From Thiobacillus sp. SCUT-2 (GTDB taxonomy: Bacteria; Pseudomonadota; Gammaproteobacteria; Burkholderiales; Thiobacillaceae): a stretch of DNA of 64,000 nucleotides. Below, piece by piece: positions 25,159 to 34,997 of this stretch (position 1 is its first letter; every line of letters starts with the position of its first letter). A program made the position numbers and the translations under genes. The DNA is taken from assembly GCF_035621355.1 (NCBI RefSeq), contig NZ_CP141769.1:1178001-1242000 (forward strand). The letters run 5' to 3'. The notes beneath the pieces were generated by a model that made no database searches, was not told where the DNA came from, and worked only from the letters and a program-made list of their open reading frames with translations.

Positions 25159-26073
25159 ATGACGACAAGCCTTCTGCAACCCGGCGACATCGAAGCCGCC
25201 GCCGGCGCCATTCCGGAACTGCGGCTGCCGCCCGGGGACCTGTTTCTCGCGCGGGCCCGGCGGCTCGAGCAACTGGCCGATGGGCACACCCTCGGCGACT
25301 ACCTGCGCTTCGTCGCTGCGCTGGCGCGTGCCCAGCACGAACGGCTGGCGGCGGGGCAAGTGCCCCAGCTCCCCGGCGCCGAGCGGCTCGCGCAATGCCG
25401 CGAATACCAGATGCCCCCGCTGGCGCCGGCCGGCCTCGCGCATCCGCCGGCATGGCGCGGGATGGCACGCGAATTCGCGCGCGAGATGCAGTCGAGCCTC
25501 CCCGAGGCGGGGCGGGCGGCGATGCGGAAGGTCGCGTCCGCCGACGATGCCTGGCTGGACGAGCAGGCGACGCGCCTGCTCGAAGGCGATTACCGGGATC
25601 TGGATCCCGCCGCCGCCCCGGTGATCGGCGCGGCGCTTCAGGTGCAGTGGACGAAGCTCGCGCGGCAACTCGCGCCCGCGCAGGTGGCACGTCCGGAGCA
25701 CCCCAATCTTTGTCCGGTATGCGGCTCGCACCCGGTCAGTTCTGTCGTCCGCATCGGCGGTGCCGAAAACGGCCTGCGCTACCTGCACTGTGCGCTGTGC
25801 GGATCGGAATGGCACGTGGTGCGCGCCAAGTGCAGCAACTGCGACAACACCCGCGGCATCGCCTACTATCATCTCGAAGGCGGCGACAGCGTGGTGCGGG
25901 CGGAAAGCTGCCCCGAGTGCCAGACGTATCTGAAGGTGATCCAGCAGGACAAGAATCCCCAGGTCGAACCGGTTGCCGACGATCTCGCCACGCTGGCGCT
26001 CGACCTCCTCATGGACCAGCAAGGCTTCGGCCGCAGCGGGGTGAACTGGTATCTGATCCAGGGCACCCCGTAA
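25159..26073 (+). CDS. fdhE: Formate dehydrogenase accessory protein FdhE
   Basis: A 304-residue cytoplasmic maturation factor for Tat-exported formate dehydrogenase. The C-terminal half has the rubredoxin-like cysteine pairs CPVCGS, CALCGSEW, CSNCDN and CPECQ that bind iron. It starts 29 bp after fdnI and completes the fdnGHI-fdhE operon. A sulfur-transfer gene fdhD is not present here. Start ATG 25159; an upstream open frame lies in the fdnI 3' region and is not coding. Confidence 0.92.
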   Translation: MTTSLLQPGDIEAAAGAIPELRLPPGDLFLARARRLEQLADGHTLGDYLRFVAALARAQHERLAAGQVPQLPGAERLAQCREYQMPPLAPAGLAHPPAWRGMAREFAREMQSSLPEAGRAAMRKVASADDAWLDEQATRLLEGDYRDLDPAAAPVIGAALQVQWTKLARQLAPAQVARPEHPNLCPVCGSHPVSSVVRIGGAENGLRYLHCALCGSEWHVVRAKCSNCDNTRGIAYYHLEGGDSVVRAESCPECQTYLKVIQQDKNPQVEPVADDLATLALDLLMDQQGFGRSGVNWYLIQGTP

Positions 26074-26341
26074 GGCGACGCGGTTCCGGTGCTTGCCGCG
26101 GCGCGCCGTCGCCGGCGTCGTCCCGCGTTGAAAGGGCGTCGCGCGGTTTGCATTTCCCATCCTCTCGCGATCGATCGGGCGCCCGACCAGGGCTCTAGCG
26201 TTTTCCACGTCTGCAGCATAGGCCTGCGCGCCGGTGGCGGGCGCACGGCGTCGGGTGCGCGGTCGACGATCGCGGTCGCAATGGCGCGACGCGCAGGCGA
26301 GACTAGAATGAGTCGGATCGATCGCCACCGGAGGAAAGGGC
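26074..26341. other. Intergenic, no gene seen
   Basis: 268 bp between fdhE and the hydrolase gene. It is GC-rich, has several short self-complementary stretches but no T-run terminator, and ends with the ribosome binding site AGGAAAGGG of the next gene. Confidence 0.4.
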
Positions 26342-27844
26342 ATGCCAGCCAGGCCGCGTTACCCCATCATCTACGTCCGCGGCTACGCGATGACGAAGTC
26401 GGAAATCAGCGAGACGACGTCGACGCCCTACATGGGGCTCGAAGCCGGATCGACCAAGGTGCGCCAGGCCTGGGACGGCGCGGTGAGCAAAGTCTTCTTC
26501 GAGTCGCCCATCGTGCGCCTGCTCAAGCTGGGTTACAGCGACATCTACCGGGACGGCCTGCAGATCGAGAAGGGGCCGATCCCGCCGCAGAGCATCATCA
26601 TCCACCGCTACTACGACGTCGCCGACCCGGACTTCGGTTCCGGCAAGGTGCCGACGATCGAGGACGCGGCGAAGGGCCTCAGCGACCTGATCCTGCGCGT
26701 GCGCGACCAGGTGTGCAGCGGCGGCGGGATGACGCGCGACCAGTTCCGCGTCTATCTCGTCGCGCATTCGATGGGCGGGCTCGTCTGCCGCTGCTTCCTG
26801 CAGAACGCGGCGGCGGGCAGCGCCGAGGCGCGCAAGCTGGTCGACAAGGTCTTTACCTACGCCACCCCGCACAACGGCATCGAGATGGCCGGCATGAACG
26901 TGCCGGGCTTCTTCGACCTGTGGGACATGAACAACTTCAACCGCGGCGAGATGCGGAAATACCTCGCCATCCGCGACAAGAATACCGGCGTCAACTCGCT
27001 CGACGGCAAGTTCGACCCGCGCCGCTTCTTCTGCCTCGTCGGCACCAACAGCAAGGACTACGACGTCGCGCGCGGCGCATCGCGCCTGCTTGCGGGCGAA
27101 CTCAGCGACGGCCTGGTGCGCATCGAGAACGCCTGGGTCGAGGGCGCGCCGCGCGCCCACGTCCACCGCAGCCATAGCGGGCCCTACGGCATCGTCAATT
27201 CGGAAGAGGGTTTCCAGAACCTCACGCGCTTCCTGTTCGGCGACGTGCGCGTCGACGGCGTTCTCGCGCTCGACAACCTGCCGCTGCCGCCGACCACACT
27301 GCTGCAGAAGCTGCTCGGCAAGAAGATCGGTTATTACTTCGAGGTCGTCGTCGCGACCCGTGGCGCGCTCGACTTTGATCTCACGCGGCGCACCATCGCC
27401 AACAATTGCGCCATGCTGCGCACGCGTGCCGAACTGTTCGACGACGCCGGCGCGCTCAAGCCCGACGCCCGGCAGCCGCATCTCTTCTCGACCTTCCTCG
27501 ATTTGTCGAAGCGGCCCGAGGGGAGGGCGGAGATGATGTTCACGATCCAGATTGCGGTGTCGATGATCACCTATTCCGGCGAGGACAGCGAAGCCAACGA
27601 ACACTACGTGCCGGGCGAATACCTGTTCCGCGACACCCTCGTCATCAGCGCCGTGCCGCCGGCCGATTCGACGGCGTCCTGGCAGGTCGGCTACGTGCTC
27701 GCCGACAGCGGCTGGTCGAGCGCCCGCATGACGCCTGCGAAGGGCGAGGTGGACGAACAGGGGCAGCCCTACGTGGCGATCCCCCTGCAGAACGACAAGG
27801 GCTTCAAGGCCACCCTGCGGCTCTATGGCTCGCACTGGGAATAG
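26342..27844 (+). CDS. Alpha/beta hydrolase, lipase/PGAP1-like
   Basis: A 500-residue cytoplasmic protein. The first half is an alpha/beta hydrolase: an N-terminal strand and oxyanion region (YPIIYVRGYAM), the nucleophile elbow AHSMGG about residue 142 and a later HNGIEMAG loop. It resembles lipase-type esterases that act on large substrates. The second half (from about 330) is rich in beta strands and has no recognised domain. No signal peptide is seen. The ATG is preceded by a good purine-rich site. The substrate is unknown. Confidence 0.72.
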   Translation: MPARPRYPIIYVRGYAMTKSEISETTSTPYMGLEAGSTKVRQAWDGAVSKVFFESPIVRLLKLGYSDIYRDGLQIEKGPIPPQSIIIHRYYDVADPDFGSGKVPTIEDAAKGLSDLILRVRDQVCSGGGMTRDQFRVYLVAHSMGGLVCRCFLQNAAAGSAEARKLVDKVFTYATPHNGIEMAGMNVPGFFDLWDMNNFNRGEMRKYLAIRDKNTGVNSLDGKFDPRRFFCLVGTNSKDYDVARGASRLLAGELSDGLVRIENAWVEGAPRAHVHRSHSGPYGIVNSEEGFQNLTRFLFGDVRVDGVLALDNLPLPPTTLLQKLLGKKIGYYFEVVVATRGALDFDLTRRTIANNCAMLRTRAELFDDAGALKPDARQPHLFSTFLDLSKRPEGRAEMMFTIQIAVSMITYSGEDSEANEHYVPGEYLFRDTLVISAVPPADSTASWQVGYVLADSGWSSARMTPAKGEVDEQGQPYVAIPLQNDKGFKATLRLYGSHWE

Positions 27845-27883
27845 CCTGGCCCGCACCGACTCACCGATAGACCGGAGCATGGA

Positions 27884-28300
27884 ATGAACGAAGTCACCCT
27901 GAACGGCAGTTGCCTGTGCGGCGCCGTCCGTTATGAAGTCACCGGCGATCCGCAGCGCTTCTACCATTGCCACTGCGCGCGTTGCCGCAAGTCATCGGGA
28001 ACCGGGCACGCGACGAACCTCATGCTGACCGACGCACGGCTCGTCTTCTCGTCCGGCGAGGCGCTGCTGAAGCGCTACAAGCTGCCCGAAGCCGAGCGCT
28101 TCGCGCGGCAGTTCTGCAGCGAATGCGGCAGCGCCGTCGCCCGTGTCGTCCCCGAGCTCGGCGCCGTCGTCGTGCCCGCCGGCTCGCTCGACTGCCCGGC
28201 GCCGATCCAGCCGCAGGCGCGGATTTTCTGGGACTCGCGTGCCGAGTGGTCGTGCGACGATCGACCCTTGCCGCGGTACGCGGAATATCCGCCGGCTTGA
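27884..28300 (+). CDS. GFA/CENP-V family zinc protein
   Basis: A 138-residue protein of the glutathione-dependent formaldehyde-activating (GFA/CENP-V) family. The zinc-binding cysteines are complete: CLCGAV at residues 10-15, CHCARCRK at about 30 and CSECGS at about 80. Most members have no proven activity. It follows the hydrolase gene by 39 bp and may share its transcript. It is the last core-like gene before a lower-GC segment. Confidence 0.88.
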   Translation: MNEVTLNGSCLCGAVRYEVTGDPQRFYHCHCARCRKSSGTGHATNLMLTDARLVFSSGEALLKRYKLPEAERFARQFCSECGSAVARVVPELGAVVVPAGSLDCPAPIQPQARIFWDSRAEWSCDDRPLPRYAEYPPA

Positions 28301-28484
28301 GTCGGCCTCGGGGAAGACGGTGTCGTGATCGAGGCGAGCGTCGCGATTTCGGCCCAAGCACCCTTATCCCCAGCTAGGAAGATGGGGCGGCTCATGGCTC
28401 CTGAGGGAGCGGATGGAGGGGCGATCGGTTATATGTTCGCTTGCTCAAACAAGAACCCGACACCTGGCCTGCTTCGCAGGGGCT
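28301..28484. other. Intergenic junction with small hairpin
   Basis: 184 bp between two convergent genes at the left border of a lower-GC segment. A perfect hairpin CCTGC-TTC-GCAGG (28468-28480) lies just beyond the stop of the minus-strand protease gene and is followed, on that strand, by a T-rich stretch, so it may be a weak terminator. No attachment-like repeat was found here and at the other border. Confidence 0.4.
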
Positions 28485-30842
28485 TCATTCGTTTGAGTGA
28501 ACAGGCTTGGCTTTGCTGTCTAGGTTGTGACGAAGCGATCGCGCAGCAAGGGGGTCAAGTGTTCCCAGTTGGTTGATAGCCTGTAGCGCCGCATCCTTAT
28601 CACCTTGGGCCAGATTGGCTTCTGCCAGTCTGCGCCAAATCAGTGGATTCCGTGGGTCGATGCGTATTGCTCGTTCGAGATGCTTACGGGCATTGCCTGG
28701 TTGCATCATCTGTGTGAAGGCTTCGGCCATATATAGGCGTGCGTCGAGCGCGTTGGGCGCCAGCTTGATAGCATGGTCCAACGTCTGTATTGCTTCCCCC
28801 AACTGCCCCTGGCGCAATTTTGCTTCACCCAGATTGATCCATGCGTTGGCGAAGTCCGGTTTCAGCCGGATGGCGGTTTCGAATGCTTTCACCGCACCCT
28901 CGTAACGCCCTAGCTTGAGCAGGGAATAACCCTTGTTACTCCAGTTCTCCGGAATGCCCGGGTGAAGGGCGATAGCGCGTTCCATGTATTCGAGTGACTT
29001 GGCGTACTCGCCACGTTGGCCATACACAGTGGCAAGAACCAGGAGGGAATTGACATCATTGGAATCGAGGCTGAATGCGCGCAGGGCGGCCGCCTTCGCA
29101 TCGTCCAGCCGTCCGGCGCGAACAAAGGCGTTAGCCAGGCTGGACCAGCCTATGGCCTTGTCTGGCTGGATCACGGTCGCTTGCTTCCAGGCAGAGGCCG
29201 CGGCGATGAAATTGCCTTGCTGGAAACGGACTGAGCCCAAGCCCAGCCAAAGATCGACACCCTTGGGATTCAATTCGACCAGTTTGTTGAAACTCTGTTC
29301 GGCCTCGGCGTAGTGCTTGAGGCTTATTTGAACAGTGGCGAGGGAAGACCAGGCCATGAGATGTTCGGGATTCAGTCTTATCGCCTTGCGCAAACTGCTT
29401 TCCGCTTCCTCAGGATTGCCCAGCCTGCTTTGGGACCAACCCAGGTCAGCCCAGGCGTCCGCTGATTCAGGATTCAACTCCACCGCTTTGCGCCAGGCTT
29501 TGTCCGCCTCGGCCAAACGCCCGCGTTTCTGCTCGGCCACCCCTAGGGCGATCCAGTTTTCCGCGTCATTCGGCCGAGAAGCGGTGCGTGCTCCCAGCAA
29601 TTCTGCCGCCTCGGTTTCTTTGCCTTGCTCCAGCTGCAGTCCGACCAGCGCCTTGTACAGATCGGCATCATCCGGCTTCAGCCGTAGCGCTTTGCGATAG
29701 GCCTTTTCCGCGCAGGCTAGATCTTTCCGCCTGGTGCAAGTGATGCCGACCATTTTCCACGCCACGGGATTGGCGGGGTTTAGACGAGCGGCGGTCTCGT
29801 AGGCCGTTTGCGCAGCGTCCATCTGACCGCTGTTGATCTCAACGTCACCCAGCGCGAGCCATGCCCGCGGCTCTTGCCGGTAGAACATGGACAAGGCGCG
29901 CTGAGCCAATTCGCGGGCTTCGGCGAAGCGTCCTTGCTGGGTCAATACAATGGCCTGGCTGCCGATTGCCGAGGCCAGATGAGGATCCAACGTGGCCGCA
30001 CGCTGATAGTCCAGCATCGCCTGCGCCAATTGCCCCTGATTTCTCAAGGCATCCCCACGGTTGATGAGGGCCAGCGCGGAAGTAGGGTAGGCGGCTAGCC
30101 AGCGATCCGCCCAATCCTTAAGTCCTGGCCAGTTTCCTTGCCCGGACAATTTTCCGGCTTCGGCGAGCCAATCAGGATCCGGTGCTGGCTCAGGGGCGGA
30201 GGGACTGGTTGCCTGGCCACGTTTCTCCAGCTCTTCCAGCCAATCAGTGGGTAGGGCTATGTTGAAATTCTGTCCGTAGCTGAAAATGCTGGCGGTCAGC
30301 CCAACCAATCGACCTTGCCCATCGAACAGCCCGCCCCCACTTGAACCGGGCGACAGGGGGGCGCTCGTGTAGAGACGGGAATCGTGTTCCGCTTGGGGCA
30401 AGGCAGAAACCAGGCCGGAGCTGACCGTCAGTTCAAGACCGAGAGGATTGCCCACCGCATAAACGCTTTCCCCGACCTTCAAGTCCGCGCGCTTGCGCAG
30501 CGTGACCGGTTTGGCCGACAGGCCGGGTACGCTCAGCACGCATAGATCACGTGACAAATCGCTGCGCTGGAGATTTGCCGCCAGTTTTTTCCCTTGCCAG
30601 GTCACCTCGATGGCTCGGCCCTCGTCCACGACATGACAGTTTGTGGCAACTTGTTCAGAGCCGACGACAACACCACTCCCTTGATTCTCAGGTTGATGGT
30701 GCTCGTCGCGGGTCTCGATCGTGACGACTGCGGTTCGGACTTGTTCGAATACCTTTTCGGCTTCTCCCGCCCACGCGGGCGACACAGTCCATAGGCCAAG
30801 GACAGGCAGCGCACCGACAAGACCCATTGTGGCCGGCCTCAT
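28485..30842 (-). CDS. Exported trypsin-like serine protease with long TPR array
   Basis: A 785-residue protein with a signal peptide (1-25, ending SPAWAG), so it acts in the periplasm or outside. Residues 30-215 form an S1 (trypsin/HtrA-like) protease with a complete triad: His70 in TNCHVVD, Asp99 in SRDLCVL and Ser168 in PGSSGGGLF. No PDZ domain follows; instead about 15 tetratricopeptide repeats occupy residues 225-775, a scaffold for binding proteins. It is the last gene of a three-gene operon, and its ATG overlaps the stop of the upstream paralogue by 4 bp. Base composition is lower in GC than the core genome, which suggests acquisition. Substrate unknown. Confidence 0.85.
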   Translation of the reverse strand: MRPATMGLVGALPVLGLWTVSPAWAGEAEKVFEQVRTAVVTIETRDEHHQPENQGSGVVVGSEQVATNCHVVDEGRAIEVTWQGKKLAANLQRSDLSRDLCVLSVPGLSAKPVTLRKRADLKVGESVYAVGNPLGLELTVSSGLVSALPQAEHDSRLYTSAPLSPGSSGGGLFDGQGRLVGLTASIFSYGQNFNIALPTDWLEELEKRGQATSPSAPEPAPDPDWLAEAGKLSGQGNWPGLKDWADRWLAAYPTSALALINRGDALRNQGQLAQAMLDYQRAATLDPHLASAIGSQAIVLTQQGRFAEARELAQRALSMFYRQEPRAWLALGDVEINSGQMDAAQTAYETAARLNPANPVAWKMVGITCTRRKDLACAEKAYRKALRLKPDDADLYKALVGLQLEQGKETEAAELLGARTASRPNDAENWIALGVAEQKRGRLAEADKAWRKAVELNPESADAWADLGWSQSRLGNPEEAESSLRKAIRLNPEHLMAWSSLATVQISLKHYAEAEQSFNKLVELNPKGVDLWLGLGSVRFQQGNFIAAASAWKQATVIQPDKAIGWSSLANAFVRAGRLDDAKAAALRAFSLDSNDVNSLLVLATVYGQRGEYAKSLEYMERAIALHPGIPENWSNKGYSLLKLGRYEGAVKAFETAIRLKPDFANAWINLGEAKLRQGQLGEAIQTLDHAIKLAPNALDARLYMAEAFTQMMQPGNARKHLERAIRIDPRNPLIWRRLAEANLAQGDKDAALQAINQLGTLDPLAARSLRHNLDSKAKPVHSNE

Positions 30843-32656
30843 GGCTGTGCCTCCATAGGAAACACATAGTCCCGGTAGAACTGCTCGGCGTGTACGCCAT
30901 CAAGTGCGCGCAGGCGCTGGTAAACGCGGTGTACGTCATCGGGTCGATCGGCGCGCGCGTAGGTCTCGCCCAGGGCATGCCACACTTTGGCTTGATCGGG
31001 TGCCAGACGTAATGATTGTTCGAGCGCGGTGATGGCCTCCGCGTAGTGTCCTGTCTTTGCCTGGACAAAGCCGATCTGGCGCCATGGGAAGGGGTCGTCT
31101 GGATATTTGGCGCGGAGTGCCTCGAACAGGGAGAGGGCTTCAGCGTCTTGCCCATCGTCTTTCAGCATGACTCCCAGCTCTGCTTGATAGGAATCTTGTT
31201 TTGGCGCCCGTTTGATGGCTTCGCGTTGAGCAGCGATCGCCTCGGGATAGAGGCTCAGTTGGTAATACGCATTGGCGAGTTGTTCCCATGCCCAGTCGGG
31301 CCTGCCCGGATTGGCTGAAATGCCTCGTTTGAGCGCCTCAATGGCAAGTCCATAAGCGCGCAGCTGAATGAGCGCCGTGCCGCGCCAGACATGCGTATTG
31401 CCATTGTCCGGTGCAATCCGTGCGGCGCGGTCTGCCGCCCTCAGCGCGCGATTCGGAAGTCCCAGGGACGTGTAGGCCTGGGCAAGGCGCAACCAATAAT
31501 CCGGGCGCTCCGGCCCTATCTCGGTCAAATGAGCGGCGGCTTGGCGGGCGCTCTGGAAATCACGACGATTGAGGGCATTGTCGAACAACCTCTCCCAGGC
31601 TTTGGCATCGACGGGATCAAGCTCGACCGCTTTCCGGAACGATTTCTCGCTTGCATCGGCACGGCCCAATATCTGTTCGGCGACGCCCTGCGCGAACCAC
31701 AGATCGGCAATCTCCCGGTTTTGCTCGATGGCCGCGTGCAGAACGTCCAGAGCCTTTTCCGCTTGGTTCAGGCGAAGCTGGTTTCGTACCAGGGCAAGGG
31801 TGATGGAAACAGAGGCCGGCATCCGGGCCAAGGATTTTCCGTAAGCATCGACCGCTGCCGGCCAGTCTTGCCTTCCCTCGCTTGCCAGGCCCAACCAGAG
31901 CCAGGGTTCATGATTTCCGGGCTGCCGGCGCGACCAGTCTGTTGCAAGCTCGGCCAGTGCCTTCCAATTTCCAGCCTGGGCCAGGTTTGCGGCCTCGCTC
32001 TGCAATTTCCCGAACGCGTTGGAAAATCCGGCTCGCTCGACAATCTGCGGCAGCCACGCGGCAGGGGCGGCGAAGTTGATGTTCTGACCATCCCGCTTCC
32101 GATAATCTGTCATGCCGAGCAAGCGGCCATTCTCGTCAAACAGGGCACCTCCTTCGGATCCCGGAGCAAGGGCGGCAGTGGTCTGGATCCAGGATTCACC
32201 GCCAATTTCACGGATGCCCGAGACCAAGCCTTCGGAAAGGCTAAGCCCCAGTCCCAAAGCGTTGCCAATGGCATAGACGCGTTGTCCGACCCGCACTTCT
32301 TCGAAGGGGACGACGCTGAGTTGGGCGGAGCGCAAGCCTGGTACGTCAAGTCGACAAAGATTTCGTGCTTCGTCACGCTGGCGGGGATATGCCGAAAAAA
32401 CGTGACGATCCTGAATCACCACCCATTTGTCCGCCGTACCAAGCAGGTCGCATTGGGTGATGGCGGCATCGTTACCCAGCGACGTTGCGCTGGCTTGCAC
32501 TTGAATCTTGTCTTGCGCATCCAGACCTTCAAGCACGAGAACATTTTGACGGGAACGATTGTAGATTTCGTTCGCAGTGGCAGCCAGAAGGTCTTGAGCA
32601 CACAAACTCGTCAACGCGATGACGAACGTGGTGCGCACAAGAGCGGTCAACTTCAT
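30839..32656 (-). CDS. Catalytically dead paralogue: exported pseudoprotease with TPR array
   Basis: A 605-residue protein with a signal peptide (1-26). Its first 190 residues align without gaps over the catalytic core to the protease encoded next (shared NALGLGLSLSEGLVS/NPLGLELTVSSGLVS and LCRLDVPGL/LCVLSVPGL), but all three triad positions are changed: His70 to Asp, Asp99 to Asn and Ser168 to Glu in PGSEGGALF. About ten TPR units follow (residues 200-600). It is probably a regulatory or substrate-binding pseudoenzyme. It overlaps its neighbours by 4 bp at both ends, so the three products are likely made together. Confidence 0.85.
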   Translation of the reverse strand: MKLTALVRTTFVIALTSLCAQDLLAATANEIYNRSRQNVLVLEGLDAQDKIQVQASATSLGNDAAITQCDLLGTADKWVVIQDRHVFSAYPRQRDEARNLCRLDVPGLRSAQLSVVPFEEVRVGQRVYAIGNALGLGLSLSEGLVSGIREIGGESWIQTTAALAPGSEGGALFDENGRLLGMTDYRKRDGQNINFAAPAAWLPQIVERAGFSNAFGKLQSEAANLAQAGNWKALAELATDWSRRQPGNHEPWLWLGLASEGRQDWPAAVDAYGKSLARMPASVSITLALVRNQLRLNQAEKALDVLHAAIEQNREIADLWFAQGVAEQILGRADASEKSFRKAVELDPVDAKAWERLFDNALNRRDFQSARQAAAHLTEIGPERPDYWLRLAQAYTSLGLPNRALRAADRAARIAPDNGNTHVWRGTALIQLRAYGLAIEALKRGISANPGRPDWAWEQLANAYYQLSLYPEAIAAQREAIKRAPKQDSYQAELGVMLKDDGQDAEALSLFEALRAKYPDDPFPWRQIGFVQAKTGHYAEAITALEQSLRLAPDQAKVWHALGETYARADRPDDVHRVYQRLRALDGVHAEQFYRDYVFPMEAQP

Positions 32657-33525
32657 TGACCCTTGGCCGTGAGATCGACGAGTTTGTCTGCCATACGGGT
32701 CACGGCATTAACCATGGAGCGCTGTATGGCGTAGCCAAGCTGCCGTGAGAGCCAGCCCATGGGCTCGTTCTCGTGGACATGCACATATCCTTCCAGATCC
32801 TTCGATTCAATCTTGCGGCAGGCATATAGGGTAAGCAGTAGATATTCATTGGGCGCATTGGCATCGATTTGCTCGCGCAACTTGGCCAGCCTGGCCTCGC
32901 GGTCCGCTTCGGTCAGCATGCCTCCCAACGTTTTGCTGACCATTTCGTAGCGGGTGTCCGCGAGAATGCGAGAGCCGCCAGTGGCAGAGTCCAGCCGCTG
33001 TATCAATTGCACCCTGCCCGGGTCGGGCGGATGCTTCTGAAATCCTTTCGCATAGGCCGCTACCGCTTGCGGGGTAGTGTTCAGGCTTTCCGCAACCACG
33101 CGATGGGTGACCTTGAGATAGATCGGATCGTGCATGGCCGTGACCGCTGCAGCCAGGCGCTCCTTGTCGCCGCTGGCGGCAAGGGCGCTGGTGAGTTCCT
33201 GCGCAATGCGGCGGCCGTCCAACGCGGACTTGAGCACTTCCATAAGCTCGTCACGCTGGCCCTTGCTCAATTTTGCCAGCCGGGGGTCCGAGGCCATCTG
33301 CCGATCGAGGCTCTTGCCCAACCCCTCCAGGGTCTCTCGCGTTCCGGACAGATCCATGGCCTGTACAGCCAGATCGTCTAACTCGTCCGCTTGCGCTACA
33401 GACGCGCCTAGCAAGAGGGCAATAATTGCCAAACAGAGAATACGGAAAGGATTTGGCGTAGCAGGCAGCGCTATTGATGCAACCCCACGTACGCATTGCG
33501 CGCACGAACGCATTCCATTTGACAT
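32653..33525 (-). CDS. Exported protein of unknown function, first gene of the protease operon
   Basis: A 290-residue protein with a long N-terminus and a hydrophobic signal or anchor (about residues 28-46, ILCLAIIALLLGASVAQA). The mature part is mostly helical and charged; no family was recognised. ATG 33525 is preceded by AGGAGGGGG. It overlaps the pseudoprotease gene by 4 bp and is probably part of the same exported machine, perhaps as substrate, anchor or regulator. A sigma-70-like promoter lies about 100 bp upstream. Confidence 0.75.
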   Translation of the reverse strand: MSNGMRSCAQCVRGVASIALPATPNPFRILCLAIIALLLGASVAQADELDDLAVQAMDLSGTRETLEGLGKSLDRQMASDPRLAKLSKGQRDELMEVLKSALDGRRIAQELTSALAASGDKERLAAAVTAMHDPIYLKVTHRVVAESLNTTPQAVAAYAKGFQKHPPDPGRVQLIQRLDSATGGSRILADTRYEMVSKTLGGMLTEADREARLAKLREQIDANAPNEYLLLTLYACRKIESKDLEGYVHVHENEPMGWLSRQLGYAIQRSMVNAVTRMADKLVDLTAKGQ

Positions 33526-33619
33526 CGTTCCCCCTCCTCTTCGCGTACCACTTTGACTTGTTTTCGTTGTTTTCCGCGGGGCAGCTCGCGTGCGTTGCGC
33601 GGGCCATCAATTTTCTCGG

Positions 33620-33649
33620 ACTCTATTCGAGCGTTTACTGATTTGTCAA
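33620..33649 (-). promoter_or_regulatory. Promoter of the protease/pseudoprotease operon
   Basis: On the minus strand a consensus -35 TTGACA (33644-33649) is followed after 18 bases by TAGAGT (33620-33625). The predicted start point is about 90 bp before the first gene of the operon. Confidence 0.55.
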
Positions 33650-34285
33650 TTGCGCCAATTTTGCAGCGAGCATATGCCGCCGGGCTCACCTATGGTGAGC
33701 ATGACAGGATCGTGGAGCGGGCGGGGATTGAGGCGTCATGCAAGTGTGGGTGGCTGCTGTTTCACATCGCAGGCATTCAAGCAGGGAACCATGACAGATC
33801 CCATTGGGCCGGCATTGTGAAGTCTTCGCTTTGGAAAGCGGACATTCACCTTGATTTGCCAATCTGATGGCCGGTGTGCAGGGTATGGCGGACCTGGTTT
33901 GATCAGAACGCGACCGGTTGCTTCGGTCGGATAAGAGTCGATTCGACGGCGCGTCTACGAGGCAGTCCGTTGCCGAAAGCAGACGGACATTCTCGAATCC
34001 GAATCTTCTGCGGCGATCGGGACGCCAGACAAGACAGCATCCTGTCGACTCACCGTCTGCAGCCATGACAGCGCCTCCCGCATCAGGGCCTGTCCGATTC
34101 CTGGTTGCGGATGGCCCGGCAACGCCCGAAGGGGGGCCGGGATCCTGCCAGCCCGGTGTGGCGCCAGAGGCGTTCAGGGGCGATTGGCGCACGCGATCGG
34201 CGGCACTGGGTCCCGGCCTTGGACGCCCAGCGAAAATCCTCGGCAATCCGGCAGCCGGCAGGCCGCTCCTCCGGACGATCGGCCG
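33650..34285. other. Gene-free stretch at the right border of the lower-GC segment
   Basis: 636 bp with no convincing gene on either strand. Only short frames without ribosome binding sites occur. A small hairpin (GACCG-GTTGCTT-CGGTC) lies near 33918. From about 34080 the base composition rises to that of the core genome. It looks like decayed sequence. Confidence 0.5.
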
Positions 34286-34942
34286 TCAGCGCGCGGGCTC
34301 GGCCACGAAAATCTCGACGCGCCGGTTCTTGGCGCGGCCTTCGGGCGTGCTGTTGTCGGCGATCGGTTCACGCGAGCCGTGGCCGCTGATGCCGATGCGG
34401 TTCCTCGCGACCCCGTGTTCGACCAGGTAATCGCGCGTGGCGGCGGCGCGATTGAGCGAAAGCGGATCGTTGATCGCATCCGTGCCGGTGCTGTCGGTGT
34501 GGCCGATGATCGTCACCGTCGTCACCGGGTTCTGGTTGAGCGTGGTGGCGAAGCGATCGAGAATCGGGCGCAGTTGCGGCTTGATCGCATAGCGCCCGGT
34601 GTCGAAGGAAATGTCGCTCGGGATGTCGAGCTTGAGCCGGTTGTCGGCGGTCTGGGTCACGCTCACCCCGGTTCCCTGGGTGGCCTTCTCCATCGCGGCC
34701 TTCTGCTCCTCCATGTGCTTCGACCACAGATAGCCGCCGCCTGCGCCGACCGCCGCACCGATGGCCGCGCCCGTCGCGGCGCTCTTGCCGCCGCCGGTCG
34801 CGCCGCCGATCACCGCGCCGGCCACGGCGCCGATCGCTGCGCCCGTCCCGGTCGTTTTCTGCGTCTCGGTCATGTTGGCGCAGCCGGCGAAGCCGCCGAA
34901 ACCGAACGCAAAGGCGCTGAGGGATACGATCATCTTCTTCAT
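34286..34942 (-). CDS. OmpA-family lipoprotein with glycine-zipper region
   Basis: A 218-residue outer membrane lipoprotein. The lipobox FAGC puts the lipidated Cys at about residue 21. Residues 30-70 are a Gly/Ala-rich glycine-zipper segment that can insert in membranes. From about 105 an OmpA domain binds peptidoglycan (SFDTGRYAIKP, GHTDSTGTD, NRRVEIF). Length and order match the YiaD type. It is transcribed away from the kinase gene on its right, with a gene fragment between. Confidence 0.88.
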   Translation of the reverse strand: MKKMIVSLSAFAFGFGGFAGCANMTETQKTTGTGAAIGAVAGAVIGGATGGGKSAATGAAIGAAVGAGGGYLWSKHMEEQKAAMEKATQGTGVSVTQTADNRLKLDIPSDISFDTGRYAIKPQLRPILDRFATTLNQNPVTTVTIIGHTDSTGTDAINDPLSLNRAAATRDYLVEHGVARNRIGISGHGSREPIADNSTPEGRAKNRRVEIFVAEPAR

Positions 34943-34997
34943 GGGACGACTCCATCGCTGTTCGGGGAAGAATCATTATAGGCAGGCAAAACGCCTG

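Noticed and set aside
30839-32656. Second active trypsin-like protease
   Set aside because: All three triad residues are replaced (Asp, Asn, Glu), so it was called a pseudoprotease.
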